A DNA stretch of 64,000 nucleotides from Burkholderia ambifaria (GTDB lineage Bacteria; Pseudomonadota; Gammaproteobacteria; Burkholderiales; Burkholderiaceae), in assembly GCF_001443045.1 (NCBI RefSeq), contig NZ_LKPJ01000019.1, positions 1,458-65,457 of the forward strand, in the 5' to 3' direction. This document shows positions 40,141 to 49,483 of the stretch, one piece after another (the stretch's first letter is position 1; each line of letters begins with the position of its first letter). A model generated the notes under the pieces. The model was not told the origin of the DNA and made no database searches. It worked only from the letters and a program-made list of their open reading frames with translations. The position numbers were made by a program, and so were the translations under genes.

Positions 40141-41619
40141 TCATGCATCGTCCGCATCGGCGCCGTCCGCGGCTTCCGCGCCCAGCAACCCGGCCGCCGT
40201 ATCGCCCGGCAACGCCTCGACCTGCTTCAGCTTGCGGTTCATCACGCGGGTGCGCTGCTCGGCTGCCTCGATCGAGCGCGTGACCGTTTCGAGTTGCGCC
40301 TTCGTGCGCGCGAGCACATCGCCAAACTTGCCGAATTCGGTCTTCACCGCACCGAGCACCTGCCACACTTCGCTCGAGCGCTGCTCGATCGCAAGCGTGC
40401 GGAAGCCCATCTGCAAGCTGTTCAGCAATGCGGTCAAGGTCGTCGGCCCTGCCACCGTCACGCGATAGTCGCGCTGCAGCAGGTCGGTCAGCCCCGGACG
40501 ACGCAGGATCTCCGCATAGAGCCCCTCGGTCGGCAGGAACAGCAGCGCGAAATCGGTCGTATGCGGCGGTGCAACGTACTTCTCGGCGATCGTCCTCGCT
40601 TCCATCCGCACGCGCGTTTCGAGCGCACGGGCCGCGTCCTCCACCGCCACCGAATCGGCACGTTCCTGCGCATCGATCAGCCGCTCGTAGTCCTCGCGCG
40701 GAAATTTCGCGTCGATCGGCAGCCACACCGGCGGTGCGTCACGCGTGCCGGCGTCGCGCCCCGGCAGCCGGATTGCGAACTCGACGCGTTCGCTGCTCTT
40801 CGGCACCGTCGCGACGTTCTTCGCGTACTGGTCGGGCGTGAGCATCTGCTCGAGCAAGGCCTCTAGCTGCACCTCGCCCCAAGTGCCGCGCGTCTTCACG
40901 TTGGTCAGCACCTTCTTCAGGTCGCCGACGCCGGCCGCGAGCGTCTGCATCTCGCCGAGCCCGCGATGCACCTGCTCGAGCCGGTCCGACACGAGCTTGA
41001 ACGATTCGCCGAGCCGCTGTTCGAGCGTCGCATGCAGCTTCTCGTCGACGGTGCGGCGCATCTCCTCGAGCTTCGCCGCGTTGTTCGTCTCGATTTCCTT
41101 CAGCCGCTGCTCGAGCGTCGCACGCACTTCGCCGATCCGGCGATCGTTGGCCTCGGTCAGTTGCGTGAGCTGTCGGTTCAGCGTGTCGCCGAACAGCCGC
41201 AGTGCGACCGTCTGCTCTTCACGCGCCTGCTGCGCCTGGCGCTGCACGCTCTCGCGCATCGCGTCGAACTGCTGCGCGTTGCCGGCGACGAGCTTGCCGA
41301 GCTGTTGCGCGAAACCTTCGATCTGGTTGTTCTGCACGGTCGCGATGCTCGTCAGCTGCGTCGCGAGCGTCTGCTGAAGCTGCGAGAAACTGCCGGCCAG
41401 CTCGGTGCGCGAGCCGCGCGCGTTCTCGACGATCTCACCGCGCAACTCGCGTTCGAGCCGCTCGACCGCGAGCGCCTGCGCGTGAGCAGCGTCCTCGATC
41501 TGGTCGCCGAGCACGGCCGCATCGTCGTGGCGGCCGCCGCCGCGCACGATCGCGACGATCGCCAACGCGAGCGCGACGGCCAGCACGACGACCGCCGCCA
41601 GCAACACCATCGTCGTCAT
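40141..41619 (-). CDS. rmuC: DNA recombination protein RmuC
   Basis: A 492-aa protein with an N-terminal membrane anchor (residues 3-26), long coiled coils (about 50-220) and a PD-(D/E)XK nuclease-like domain (about 240-430) with LPGRDAGTRD, VWLPIDAKFPREDYERL and FLPTEGLYAEIL. RmuC limits rearrangements at inverted repeats by an unclear nuclease role. It overlaps the upstream dehydrogenase by 4 bp. Confidence 0.93.
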   Translation of the reverse strand: MTTMVLLAAVVVLAVALALAIVAIVRGGGRHDDAAVLGDQIEDAAHAQALAVERLERELRGEIVENARGSRTELAGSFSQLQQTLATQLTSIATVQNNQIEGFAQQLGKLVAGNAQQFDAMRESVQRQAQQAREEQTVALRLFGDTLNRQLTQLTEANDRRIGEVRATLEQRLKEIETNNAAKLEEMRRTVDEKLHATLEQRLGESFKLVSDRLEQVHRGLGEMQTLAAGVGDLKKVLTNVKTRGTWGEVQLEALLEQMLTPDQYAKNVATVPKSSERVEFAIRLPGRDAGTRDAPPVWLPIDAKFPREDYERLIDAQERADSVAVEDAARALETRVRMEARTIAEKYVAPPHTTDFALLFLPTEGLYAEILRRPGLTDLLQRDYRVTVAGPTTLTALLNSLQMGFRTLAIEQRSSEVWQVLGAVKTEFGKFGDVLARTKAQLETVTRSIEAAEQRTRVMNRKLKQVEALPGDTAAGLLGAEAADGADADDA

Positions 41620-42605
41620 GCGCGCGGCTTCCCGATCACGTCAGGGTTGATCGGGTTCGGCGGCTGCCCCGCGCGCGGCCCGACGCCCAGTGCGGCGATC
41701 AGGTTGTCGGCTGCGAGGTTCGCCATCGCACGGCGCGTCTTCTCGGTCGCACTCGCGATGTGCGGTGTCAGCACGACATTCGGCACCTCGAGCAGTGCCG
41801 GATGGACGCTCGGCTCGCCTTCGTACACGTCGAGGCCGGCCGCGGCGATCGTCCCGCTGCGCAGCGCGGCGGCCAGCGCCGCGTCGTCGACGATGCCGCC
41901 ACGCGCGATGTTGGTCAGCGTCGCAGTCGGCTTCATCTTCGCGAGCTCGGTCGCGCCGATCGTGTGATGGTTCTCCTTCGTGTACGGCAGCACGAGCACG
42001 ACGTGATCGGCGCGCGCCAGCAGCACATCCTTCGCCACGTACTCGGCACTCAACTCGGCCTCGATCTCGGGCGCGACCCGCGACCGGTTGTGATAGATCA
42101 CCTGCATCCCGAAGCCGCGCGCGCGGCGTGCGAGTGCCTGGCCGATGCGCCCCATTCCGATGACGCCGAGCGTCGAACCGTAAATGTCGCTGCCGAGGAA
42201 TCCGTCGTACGTCCACTTCTGCCAGTGCCCCGCGCGCAGCCAGTGCTCGGATTCTGCGATCCGGCGCGCGGCGGCCATCATCAGCGCCCAGCCGAAATCC
42301 GCGGTCGACTCGTTCAGTACGTCGGGCGTGTTGGTGCCGAGCACGTTCGCCGCGTTGAACGCGGCCATGTCGAAGTTGTTGTAGCCGACCGCCATGTTCG
42401 ATACGACGCGCAGGCGCGGTGCTGCCGCCAGCTCGGCCGCGCCGACCGGGTCGCCCGCCGTCAGCGCGCCGTCCTTGTCGGCGAGACGCGCGGCGAGCGC
42501 ATCGGGGGCGAGCGCGTCGCCGTTGTTCCAGTCGACTTCGAAATACTGCTCGAGCCGTTCGATCACGTCCGGAAAAATCGGACGTGCGACCAGGATCTTC
42601 TGCAT
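41616..42605 (-). CDS. D-2-hydroxyacid dehydrogenase (glyoxylate/hydroxypyruvate reductase-like)
   Basis: A 329-aa NAD(P)-dependent dehydrogenase. The cofactor motif is GVIGMGRIGQALARRARGFG, the catalytic Arg is in NIARGGIVDD, the Glu in GLDVYEGEP and the His in LTPHIASAT. It most resembles glyoxylate/hydroxypyruvate reductases, but the substrate is not proven by sequence. I chose the ATG at 42605 (MQKILVAR) because GGAG lies 6 bp before it. Upstream in-frame ATGs at 42611 and 42665 are less likely. Confidence 0.9.
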   Translation of the reverse strand: MQKILVARPIFPDVIERLEQYFEVDWNNGDALAPDALAARLADKDGALTAGDPVGAAELAAAPRLRVVSNMAVGYNNFDMAAFNAANVLGTNTPDVLNESTADFGWALMMAAARRIAESEHWLRAGHWQKWTYDGFLGSDIYGSTLGVIGMGRIGQALARRARGFGMQVIYHNRSRVAPEIEAELSAEYVAKDVLLARADHVVLVLPYTKENHHTIGATELAKMKPTATLTNIARGGIVDDAALAAALRSGTIAAAGLDVYEGEPSVHPALLEVPNVVLTPHIASATEKTRRAMANLAADNLIAALGVGPRAGQPPNPINPDVIGKPRA

Positions 42606-42686
42606 CGCCATCTCCACATGCCGCGGCCGGAACGCGACGCGTCGTGCGCCGCCGGAACCGTCCACGCTTGGTTGAAAATCGTCAGC

Positions 42687-44117
42687 CTACGCCGTGAAGA
42701 AGATCCACGACGTCAGCAGGAATACCGGCACCAGTATCACGAACGCCCAGCCGAGATACGCGAAGAAGCTCGGCATCTTCACGCCGCGCGACTCCGCGAT
42801 CGCCTTCACCATGAAGTTCGGCGCATTGCCGATATAGCTGTTCGCGCCCATGAACACCGCACCCGCCGAAATCGCGGCGAGCGTCGTCGCGCCCGTCGTC
42901 ATCAGCGATTGCGCGTCGCCGCCTGCGAGGTTGAAGAACACGAGGTAGGTCGGCGCGTTGTCGAGGAACGACGACAGCAGACCGGTCGCCCAGAAGTACA
43001 TCGCGTCGATCGGCTTGCCGTCGGGCCCCGTGACGAGATGGACGATCTGCGCGAACGCGCCGTCCGCACCCGCGCGCAGGATCACGATCACCGGCGCGAT
43101 CGTCACGAAGATCCCGGCGAACAGCTTCGCGACCTCCTCGATCGGCGCCCAGTTGAACGCATTGCCTTCGCGCGCCGAGCGCGGCGTCAGCGCGAGCGAC
43201 GCGAGTGCCACGACGACGAGCGCGACGTCGCGCACGAGATTCTGCAGCGCGACGTGCGTGCCCCATACGTCGAACGTGATGCCCGGCTTCCAGATGCCGC
43301 TCATCAGCACGAGGCCGATCACGGCCGCGAGCAGCACGAAGTTGACCTTGCCGTCGATCGACAGCGCGGCATCGTCGGGTGTCGGGTCGAGCGCGGCCGG
43401 CCGCTCCTCGCCGCCCTTCCGGTAGAAATACGTGTCGAGCACGAAGAACAGCATCAGCAGCACCGCGCAGATGAACAGCATCGGCAGCGCGAGATGCGTG
43501 GTCGTCCAGAAGAAGCTCACGCCGTTCAGGAAGCCGAGGAACAGCGGCGGATCGCCGAGCGGCGACAGCGAGCCGCCCGCGTTCGCGACGAGGAAGATGA
43601 AGAAGATCACGACGTGCACGACATGCTTGCGGTTGTCGTTCGCGCGCAGCAGCGGCCGGATCAGCAGCATCGCGGCGCCCGTCGTGCCCATCACGCTCGC
43701 GAGCAGCGTGCCGAGCGCAAGGATCGCCGTGTTCAGCTTCGGCGTGCCGTGAAGGTTGCCGTTCACGCAAATGCCGCCGGCGACCGTATAGAGCGCGGTC
43801 AACAGCACGATGAACGGGATGTACTCCTCGAGCAACGCGTGCACGAGCGTGCCGAACGCCGTGCCCGCGCCGAACGCGAGCGCGAACGGAACCAGGAACG
43901 CGATCGCCCACGCCGCGGCGATCTTGCCGAAGTGGTGATGCCAGAACACCGGGGCGACGAGCGGGAACACCGCGATGGACAGCAGGATCCCGGCGAACGG
44001 GATGCCCCAGAGTGCGGACAGCGTGGCACCGTCGAGCGTGGCGGCCGATGCGAGTGCGGGAACGGCGCCAAGCGCGGCTCCCGACGCCATGCCCGCCCAG
44101 GCGGCATGTCGTTTCAT
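42687..44117 (-). CDS. NhaD-like sodium:proton antiporter
   Basis: A 476-aa multi-pass membrane protein of the ion-transporter (ArsB/NhaD) superfamily. A signal-like first segment (residues 5-27) and about a dozen hydrophobic segments are visible. Family-like blocks are ANAGGSLSPLGDPPLFLGFL and FLDNAPTYLVFFNLAGG, the paired re-entrant motifs of the fold. AAGGAAG lies 6 bp before the ATG at 44117. Na+/H+ exchange is inferred from the NhaD resemblance. Confidence 0.85.
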   Translation of the reverse strand: MKRHAAWAGMASGAALGAVPALASAATLDGATLSALWGIPFAGILLSIAVFPLVAPVFWHHHFGKIAAAWAIAFLVPFALAFGAGTAFGTLVHALLEEYIPFIVLLTALYTVAGGICVNGNLHGTPKLNTAILALGTLLASVMGTTGAAMLLIRPLLRANDNRKHVVHVVIFFIFLVANAGGSLSPLGDPPLFLGFLNGVSFFWTTTHLALPMLFICAVLLMLFFVLDTYFYRKGGEERPAALDPTPDDAALSIDGKVNFVLLAAVIGLVLMSGIWKPGITFDVWGTHVALQNLVRDVALVVVALASLALTPRSAREGNAFNWAPIEEVAKLFAGIFVTIAPVIVILRAGADGAFAQIVHLVTGPDGKPIDAMYFWATGLLSSFLDNAPTYLVFFNLAGGDAQSLMTTGATTLAAISAGAVFMGANSYIGNAPNFMVKAIAESRGVKMPSFFAYLGWAFVILVPVFLLTSWIFFTA

Positions 44118-44167
44118 GCAGCACTTCCTTGTGCGAGTGAGTCGAGTGAGGATGAAGCCGGCGCGCG

Positions 44168-44830
44168 TCATGCGCCCCGCACGACGATCGCATGAACGCG
44201 GTACGGGCCGTGTGCGCCCAGCACGATGGTCTGCTCGATATCGCCCGTGCGCGACGGGCCCGACACGAAATTGACCGCGCGCGGCAATTCGCCGCGCTCC
44301 GCGCGAATCAGCGCGAATGCGTCTTCATGGCCCGCGACGATCCGCGAGGCCGGCACGATCGCGATGTGAGTCTCCGGCAGCAACCCGGCCGATGCATACG
44401 TGTCGGGGCCGGACAGCAGCACCAGCGAACCCGTTTCGGCGGTCGCGCAGAAGCAGCCGGTCAGGCCGACGAGATCGCCGTCGCGCGGCTTGCGGCATTC
44501 GACCGACAGGCCTGCGCCGACCCAGTCGAGCTCGGCCAGCGTGCGCCATGCGACGGCCTGCATCGGCAGGCCGTGAGCGGAAAGATAGCGGGCAGCAGCA
44601 GCGGGCGCGTCGGCCAGCGTCGCGACTTCGTCGACCGTCGTCGACAGACGTGCCGCTTCATCGACGAACGCGGCGACGAGGTCGGCCGGCATCGGCGGGC
44701 GCGGCCCCTCGGGATGGCGGCCGAGATAGTCGGCGACTTCGTCGCGCTCCGCCGCATCGGGTTCGGGCGCGCGCCCTTGCGCCGCGCGAATGCGTGCGAG
44801 GATCTGGCGACGGGCAGCGGAAGTGTCCAT
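44168..44830 (-). CDS. LutC/YkgG-type LUD-domain protein
   Basis: A 220-aa LUD-domain protein. LVGLTGCFCATAETGSLVLLSGP and ILPETHIAIVP-type blocks match LutC of the lactate-oxidation complex LutABC. No lutA or lutB lies next to it; it sits between pncB and the antiporter. It may work with partners elsewhere. A perfect TATAAT (minus strand, 44873 to 44868) lies 38 bp upstream, with a poor -35. AGGA precedes the ATG. Confidence 0.85.
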   Translation of the reverse strand: MDTSAARRQILARIRAAQGRAPEPDAAERDEVADYLGRHPEGPRPPMPADLVAAFVDEAARLSTTVDEVATLADAPAAAARYLSAHGLPMQAVAWRTLAELDWVGAGLSVECRKPRDGDLVGLTGCFCATAETGSLVLLSGPDTYASAGLLPETHIAIVPASRIVAGHEDAFALIRAERGELPRAVNFVSGPSRTGDIEQTIVLGAHGPYRVHAIVVRGA

Positions 44831-44867
44831 GAACGGTCCTCGTGACGTTGGCGTGCGATACCGTCGG

Positions 44868-44873
44868 ATTATA
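44868..44873 (-). promoter_or_regulatory. Perfect -10 hexamer upstream of the lutC-like gene
   Basis: TATAAT on the minus strand, 38 bp before the ATG. The region 16-18 bp further upstream has no good -35, so the promoter is only half supported. Confidence 0.4.
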
Positions 44874-44916
44874 CCGGCCGCCCTCGCCGCGACGCACCTG
44901 GCCGGACGGCCGACGC

Positions 44917-46116
44917 CTACTGCGCCGCGTCGTCGTCGACCGGCTGCGCGATGCCGAACACCTGGCGCAGGTATGCGAGATACGCCCTGTCGTCGCACAT
45001 GCTCTTGCCTGGCGAATCCGACAGCTTCGCAACCGGCTGTCCGTTGCAGCGAACCATCTTGATCACGATCTGCAGCGGCACGTAGCCGAGGTCGTTCGTG
45101 AGGTTGGTACCGACGCCGAACGCGAGCTTGCAGCGGTTTCGAAACCGTTCGTACAACTGCATGACCTTCGGGATGTCGAGCGCATCCGAGAACACGAGCA
45201 CCTTGGTGCGCGGGTCGCAGCGGTTCGCCTCGTAGTGGCGCAGCATGCGCTCGCCCCACTCGAACGGATCGCCCGAATCATGGCGCGCGCCGTCGAACAG
45301 CTTGCAGAAGTACATGTCGAAGTCGTTCAGGAACGCATCCATCCCGTAGACGTCCGACAGCGCGATCCCGAGGTCGCCGCGATACTCCTTCGCCCACATC
45401 TCGAAACCGTAGGTCTGCGAATCGCGCAGCCGCGGGCCGAGCGCCTGGCAGGCCTGCAGGTATTCGTGTGCCATCGTGCCGAGCGGCGTCAGGTCGTGCT
45501 TCATCGCGTAGAACACGTTGCTCGTGCCCGCGAACTGCGGCCCGAGCCCGTCGCGCAGCGTCAACGCGACCTCCTCGTGCCACACCTTCGAGAAGCGCCG
45601 GCGCGTGCCGTAGTCGGCGATCTTGCAGTCGGCGAACTCGGGCTTCGCGCCGAGCAGCTTGATCTTCTCGCGCAGCCGCTCGCGGCCTTCGCGATAGTCG
45701 GGCTCGCGCTGCGTGTTGCGGAAATAGACTTCATTGACGATCGCGAGCACCGGGATCTCGAACAGGATCGTGTGCAGCCACGGTCCCTCGATCACGATGT
45801 CGATCTCGCCGTTGCCCTTCGGCGAAGGGGTGATCGAGATGTACTTCTCGTTCAGGTGGAACAGCGCGAGGAAGTCGACGAAATCGCTCTTGATGAAGCG
45901 CATGCGCCGCAGGTAGTCGAGTTCGATGTCGGTGAAGCGCAGCGAACACAGGCCGCGCACCTCGTCGCGAATCTCGTCGATGTACGGCACGAGATCGACG
46001 CCCGGCGTGCGGCACCGGAATCGGTACTCGACGTTTGCGGCAGGAAAGTGATGCAGGACGACCTGCATCATCGTGAACTTGTAGAGATCCGTGTCGAGCA
46101 GCGAAGTGATGATCAT
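44917..46116 (-). CDS. pncB: Nicotinate phosphoribosyltransferase
   Basis: A 399-aa enzyme that makes nicotinate mononucleotide from nicotinate and PRPP, with ATP, in NAD salvage. The start [25 protein letters not shown], the phosphorylated-His region [11 protein letters not shown] and [12 protein letters not shown] are typical. I chose the ATG at 46116 (MIITSLLD), which matches the family start; the open frame upstream has no similarity. Confidence 0.95.
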   Translation of the reverse strand: MIITSLLDTDLYKFTMMQVVLHHFPAANVEYRFRCRTPGVDLVPYIDEIRDEVRGLCSLRFTDIELDYLRRMRFIKSDFVDFLALFHLNEKYISITPSPKGNGEIDIVIEGPWLHTILFEIPVLAIVNEVYFRNTQREPDYREGRERLREKIKLLGAKPEFADCKIADYGTRRRFSKVWHEEVALTLRDGLGPQFAGTSNVFYAMKHDLTPLGTMAHEYLQACQALGPRLRDSQTYGFEMWAKEYRGDLGIALSDVYGMDAFLNDFDMYFCKLFDGARHDSGDPFEWGERMLRHYEANRCDPRTKVLVFSDALDIPKVMQLYERFRNRCKLAFGVGTNLTNDLGYVPLQIVIKMVRCNGQPVAKLSDSPGKSMCDDRAYLAYLRQVFGIAQPVDDDAAQ

Positions 46117-46399
46117 GATTACGGCACCGCCAATATCGTGACAGGGCCCCGGCGCACCGCGCGCCGCCCGGTCTGTTGGCCATGTTACCCGAATGCGGGC
46201 CCGACCATCGTGAAACCTCCCCTGCCCGGGCCGTGCCGGCAGCGCCGCATGCGCGGCACCCGCCGTCGGCCCCATAAACTAATCACGAAACGATATAAGC
46301 CGGATAGCCGACCATGCCATGCGGGTTTTGCGCTTCAGTTACAATGCCGCTTTTGGCGCAAACGCCACCCCATATATACCGCCAAGCAGGAGCGCTTTA

Positions 46400-46723
46400 A
46401 TGACTCACGTTGTGACCGAAGGCTGCATCAAGTGCAAATACACGGATTGCGTGGATGTGTGCCCGGTGGATTGCTTCCGTGAAGGTCCCAACTTTCTCGC
46501 CATCGATCCGGACGAGTGCATCGACTGCGCCGTGTGCGTCGCCGAGTGCCCGACCAATGCGATCTATGCCGAAGAAGACGTTCCGGGCGACCAGCAGCAG
46601 TTCACCGAGCTGAACGCCGAACTGGCGAAGAACTGGCCGTCGATCACGAAGACCAAGCCGGCACCGGCCGACGCGGACGAGTGGAAGGACGTGCAGGAAA
46701 AGCTGCACTTGCTCGAGCGCTGA
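46400..46723 (+). CDS. fdxA: Seven-iron ferredoxin FdxA
   Basis: A 107-aa ferredoxin with one [3Fe-4S] and one [4Fe-4S] cluster. Cys9, Cys17 and Cys50 fit the 3Fe site, and Cys21, Cys40, Cys43 and Cys46 the 4Fe site, matching the Azotobacter ferredoxin I pattern shifted by one. AGGAG lies 6-10 bp before the ATG. It is a low-potential electron carrier with no obvious partner next door. Confidence 0.96.
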   Translation: MTHVVTEGCIKCKYTDCVDVCPVDCFREGPNFLAIDPDECIDCAVCVAECPTNAIYAEEDVPGDQQQFTELNAELAKNWPSITKTKPAPADADEWKDVQEKLHLLER

Positions 46724-46772
46724 TCGCGCAGCGGCACCGCAAAAATATTTTGTGCACCGCCGCTCAAAAGTA

Positions 46773-46801
46773 TTGACAGGCTAGCGAACACTCCATACAA
46801 T
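46773..46801 (+). promoter_or_regulatory. sigma70 promoter of the tRNA-Asn genes
   Basis: Perfect -35 TTGACA (46773-46778), a 17-bp spacer and -10 TACAAT (46796-46801), 27 bp before the first tRNA-Asn. Confidence 0.88.
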
Positions 46802-46827
46802 CTCGTTTCTCTGCTGTTGTTGTTTGT

Positions 46828-46903
46828 TCCCCGATAGCTCAGTCGGTAGAGCGCCGGACTGTTAATCCGTAGGTCCCTGGTTCGAGCCCAGGTCGGGGAG
46901 CCA
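46828..46903 (+). tRNA. tRNA-Asn (GTT), copy 1
   Basis: A 76-nt tRNA starting TCCCCGATAGCTCAG, anticodon GTT in CTGTTAA, T-loop TGGTTCGAGCCCA, encoded CCA. Identical to the second copy. Confidence 0.97.
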
Positions 46904-46910
46904 AAAAAGC

Positions 46911-46940
46911 AAAGGCCCGTTGAAAGTGGACGGGTTTTTT
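46911..46940 (+). terminator. Weak hairpin after the first tRNA-Asn
   Basis: A 5-bp stem CCCGT/ACGGG (46916-46934) with a 9-nt loop and six Ts. It may release some transcripts after the first tRNA, or be a decayed copy of the terminator behind the second. Confidence 0.45.
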
Positions 46941-46974
46941 GTTGGCAACCGAACAAGCAGATGTACCGATTTAT

Positions 46975-47050
46975 TCCCCGATAGCTCAGTCGGTAGAGCG
47001 CCGGACTGTTAATCCGTAGGTCCCTGGTTCGAGCCCAGGTCGGGGAGCCA
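46975..47050 (+). tRNA. tRNA-Asn (GTT), copy 2
   Basis: A 76-nt tRNA identical to copy 1, 71 bp downstream of it. No separate promoter is evident, so it is probably co-transcribed. Confidence 0.97.
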
Positions 47051-47057
47051 AACAGCG

Positions 47058-47088
47058 AAAGGCCCGTCATTCGACGGGCCTTTTGTTT
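47058..47088 (+). terminator. Terminator of the tRNA-Asn transcript
   Basis: Stem GGCCCGTC (47061-47068), loop ATTC, GACGGGCC (47073-47080), extended by A/T pairs and followed by a T-rich tail. Confidence 0.9.
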
Positions 47089-47157
47089 TTCCGGCGCCTG
47101 TCGGCCACCGCCACGCATGCTAGAGTCTCTGTCCCGCATTCGCATCCGGTTCCGTCG

Positions 47158-47643
47158 ATGAAGCATCGCCTCCTTTCCGCCGCGCCGTTCGCCCTGCTGC
47201 TCTCCACCTTTGCCGTCGCACCACTCGCGCACGCGGAGGAAGTCGGCAGCGTCAACACCCATTTCCGCGTGACGGGCTCCGACCGCGTGGTCGTCGAAGC
47301 GTACGACGATCCGCTCGTGACGGGCGTCACCTGCTATGTGTCGCGGGCGCGCACTGGCGGGATCAAGGGCACGCTCGGCGTCGCCGAGGATCCGAGCGAA
47401 GCGTCGATCGCGTGCCGGCAAGTCGGTCCGCTCAGCTTCAAGGAGCCGCTCAAGCAGCAGACCGACGTGTTCAGCGAGCGGATGTCGTTCATCTTCAAGA
47501 CGCTGCACGTCGTGCGCGTGGTCGACAAGAAGCGCAACACGCTCGTCTACCTGACCTACAGCGACCGCATCGTCAGCGGCAGCCCGAAGAACGCCGTCAC
47601 CGCGGTGCCGATGCCGGCCGGCACGACGATTCCGGTCAAGTAA
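47158..47643 (+). CDS. creA: CreA-family exported protein
   Basis: A 161-aa periplasmic protein. A signal peptide ends near residue 26 ([10 protein letters not shown]). The mature part [34 protein letters not shown] and [14 protein letters not shown] match the CreA family, whose function is unknown. The symbol follows the family name only; no creBCD genes are nearby. Confidence 0.88.
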   Translation: MKHRLLSAAPFALLLSTFAVAPLAHAEEVGSVNTHFRVTGSDRVVVEAYDDPLVTGVTCYVSRARTGGIKGTLGVAEDPSEASIACRQVGPLSFKEPLKQQTDVFSERMSFIFKTLHVVRVVDKKRNTLVYLTYSDRIVSGSPKNAVTAVPMPAGTTIPVK

Positions 47644-47703
47644 GCCCGCGCCTGCCGGGCGCGCGAGCGCTACACTGTCGATTCGACCGCTTAGCGTCCG
47701 ACC

Positions 47704-48606
47704 ATGTCCGCCACCCGTCTTCCCGACTCCGCACGCTACTGGCGCACACCGCTGCTGCCGGATGCGGATCTGCTCACGGCCACCTATCGCGACCATACGT
47801 TCGCGCCGCACTGGCACGACGCATACACGATTCCCGTGATCCTCGAGGGGGCGGAGCGCTACACCTGTCGCGGCAGCGGCCATGTCGCCGAAACGGGTAC
47901 CGTGCCCGTGATCAATCCCGGCGAAGTGCATACGGGCTCGCGCGCGACCGACGAAGGCTGGTGCTATCGCGTGAGCTACGTGCCGGTCGACTACATTCGC
48001 GCACTCGCCACCGCGATCGCCGGGCGACCGCAGGATGCGCCGTGGTTCCCGTCCGACGTGATCCGAGACACCGATCTCGCGACACGGCTCGCGCTGGCCC
48101 ACCGGATGATGGAGGCCGGCAGCGAACGCATACCGGCTGGTCACCTGTCTGGCCAGCCGGCCGACGACGTACCGGCGGCCGGAGCCCCGCGCATCTACGA
48201 TCCGCTCGCCGCCGAAACGGCGATGCTCGATGCGCTGTCGACACTCATCGCGCGCCATGCCGACGCGCGGCTGCGGCCCGCAGCGCTCGCGGCCGACGAG
48301 CCGCGCGTCGATGCGATGCGCGAACGGCTTGCCGCCGATCTCACATGTACGGTCACGCTGGACGACGTCGCTCAGGCCGCCGGCCTGTCGCCGTTTCACG
48401 CAGCACGCCTGTTCACCCGCACGACCGGGATGCCGCCGCATGCGTGGCGCAACCAGCTGCGACTGCAGCGTGCGCTTGCGCCGTTGCGCGCGGGCGCGTC
48501 GATTGCCGATGTCGCCGCGGCCAGCGGCTTCGTCGACCAGAGCCACTTCACACGGCATTTCAAACGGATGTTCGGCGTGCCGCCTGGACGCTGGCAGGCG
48601 CGCTGA
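47704..48606 (+). CDS. AraC-family transcriptional regulator
   Basis: A 300-aa regulator with an AraC ligand-binding cupin (about residues 15-130, HWHDAYTIPVILEGAERY, NPGEVHTG) and a C-terminal double helix-turn-helix (about 205-300, TLDDVAQAAGLSPFHAARLFTR then SIADVAAASGFVDQSHFTRHFKR). The next gene on the strand is azlC, about 103 bp away. AraC regulators beside azlCD often control that exporter, which is a reasonable guess here. Confidence 0.92.
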   Translation: MSATRLPDSARYWRTPLLPDADLLTATYRDHTFAPHWHDAYTIPVILEGAERYTCRGSGHVAETGTVPVINPGEVHTGSRATDEGWCYRVSYVPVDYIRALATAIAGRPQDAPWFPSDVIRDTDLATRLALAHRMMEAGSERIPAGHLSGQPADDVPAAGAPRIYDPLAAETAMLDALSTLIARHADARLRPAALAADEPRVDAMRERLAADLTCTVTLDDVAQAAGLSPFHAARLFTRTTGMPPHAWRNQLRLQRALAPLRAGASIADVAAASGFVDQSHFTRHFKRMFGVPPGRWQAR

Positions 48607-48709
48607 CGCGCACGCTCCTCACCCCGCATCACCCCGCACGCGGCAGCCGGCGCCCGCGGGCGCAAGAACATACAAGCCGCCACGAGATCGGCCCGCTATC
48701 CTCCATTTC

Positions 48710-49483
48710 ATGGAGAAGCGCCCTTTGAACCCGACACCCATCCCCTCGTCCCTGCCCCGCCGTCCGTTCAATGAATGGCTCGACGGCGCACGCGACACGA
48801 TCCCGATGATGATCGGCGCGGCGCCGTTCGGCGTGATCTTCGGCACGCTCGTCGGCGGCGGACCGCTGACCGCATGGCACGGCGCGCTGATGTCGCTCGC
48901 GGTGTTCGCGGGCTCCGCGCAATTCATCGCGCTCGGCCTGATCGCCGGCAGCGCGAGCTTCGTCGTCGTGCTCGCGACGACGCTGATCGTGAACCTGCGC
49001 CACCTGCTGTACAGCGCGACGCTCGCGCCGTATGTCGCGCACCTGCCGCTGCGCTGGCGCGCAACGCTCGGCGCGCTGATGACCGACGAGGTGTTCGCGG
49101 TCGCCTACGCGCACTACCGGCACTTTCCGCCCGGTGCGATCGGCCCCCACTACTTCTTCGGTTCGGGCCTCGCGATGTACTTGAACTGGCAGGTCTGGAC
49201 GCTCGCGGGCATCGGCTTCGGCGCGGCCTTCCCGGGCCTCCAGTCGCTCGGCCTCGATTTCGCGATGGCGGCGACCTTCATCGCGATCGTCGTCCCGCAG
49301 CTCGGCACGCTGCGCTATTTCGCGGCCGCCGCAACTGCCGGCACGCTCGCGTACTTCTGGCAGGGCTGGCCGTACAAGCTCGGGTTGCTGGGCGCGGTCG
49401 CCGCCGGCGTCGTGGTGGGCGTCGCGCTCACGCTGATGCACGAGCGCTCGCGCACCGGCTCACGCACGGAGGCCGCATCGTGA
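48710..49483 (+). CDS. azlC: Branched-chain amino acid exporter, large subunit (AzlC)
   Basis: A 257-aa inner-membrane protein with about seven membrane segments. ARDTIPMMIGAAPFGVIFG and AVFAGSAQFIAL are the AzlC signature. With AzlD it exports branched-chain amino acids or analogues. I chose the ATG at 48710 (MEKRPLN); the upstream frame overlaps the AraC gene. Its stop overlaps the azlD GTG by 4 bp. Confidence 0.92.
   Translation: MEKRPLNPTPIPSSLPRRPFNEWLDGARDTIPMMIGAAPFGVIFGTLVGGGPLTAWHGALMSLAVFAGSAQFIALGLIAGSASFVVVLATTLIVNLRHLLYSATLAPYVAHLPLRWRATLGALMTDEVFAVAYAHYRHFPPGAIGPHYFFGSGLAMYLNWQVWTLAGIGFGAAFPGLQSLGLDFAMAATFIAIVVPQLGTLRYFAAAATAGTLAYFWQGWPYKLGLLGAVAAGVVVGVALTLMHERSRTGSRTEAAS

Noticed and set aside
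41202-44195. A 997-codon open frame on the plus strand, antisense to rmuC, the dehydrogenase and the antiporter
   Set aside because: It is Arg/Ala/His-rich with no domain, a typical shadow frame in high-GC DNA, and it runs antisense across three well-supported genes.
46340-46345. TACAAT hexamer upstream of fdxA as a promoter
   Set aside because: No acceptable -35 lies 16-18 bp upstream; kept out of the feature list.
46564-48558. A 664-codon minus-strand frame across the tRNA-Asn genes, creA and the AraC gene
   Set aside because: It reads through two tRNAs (producing the [20 protein letters not shown] artefact) and lies antisense to clear genes.
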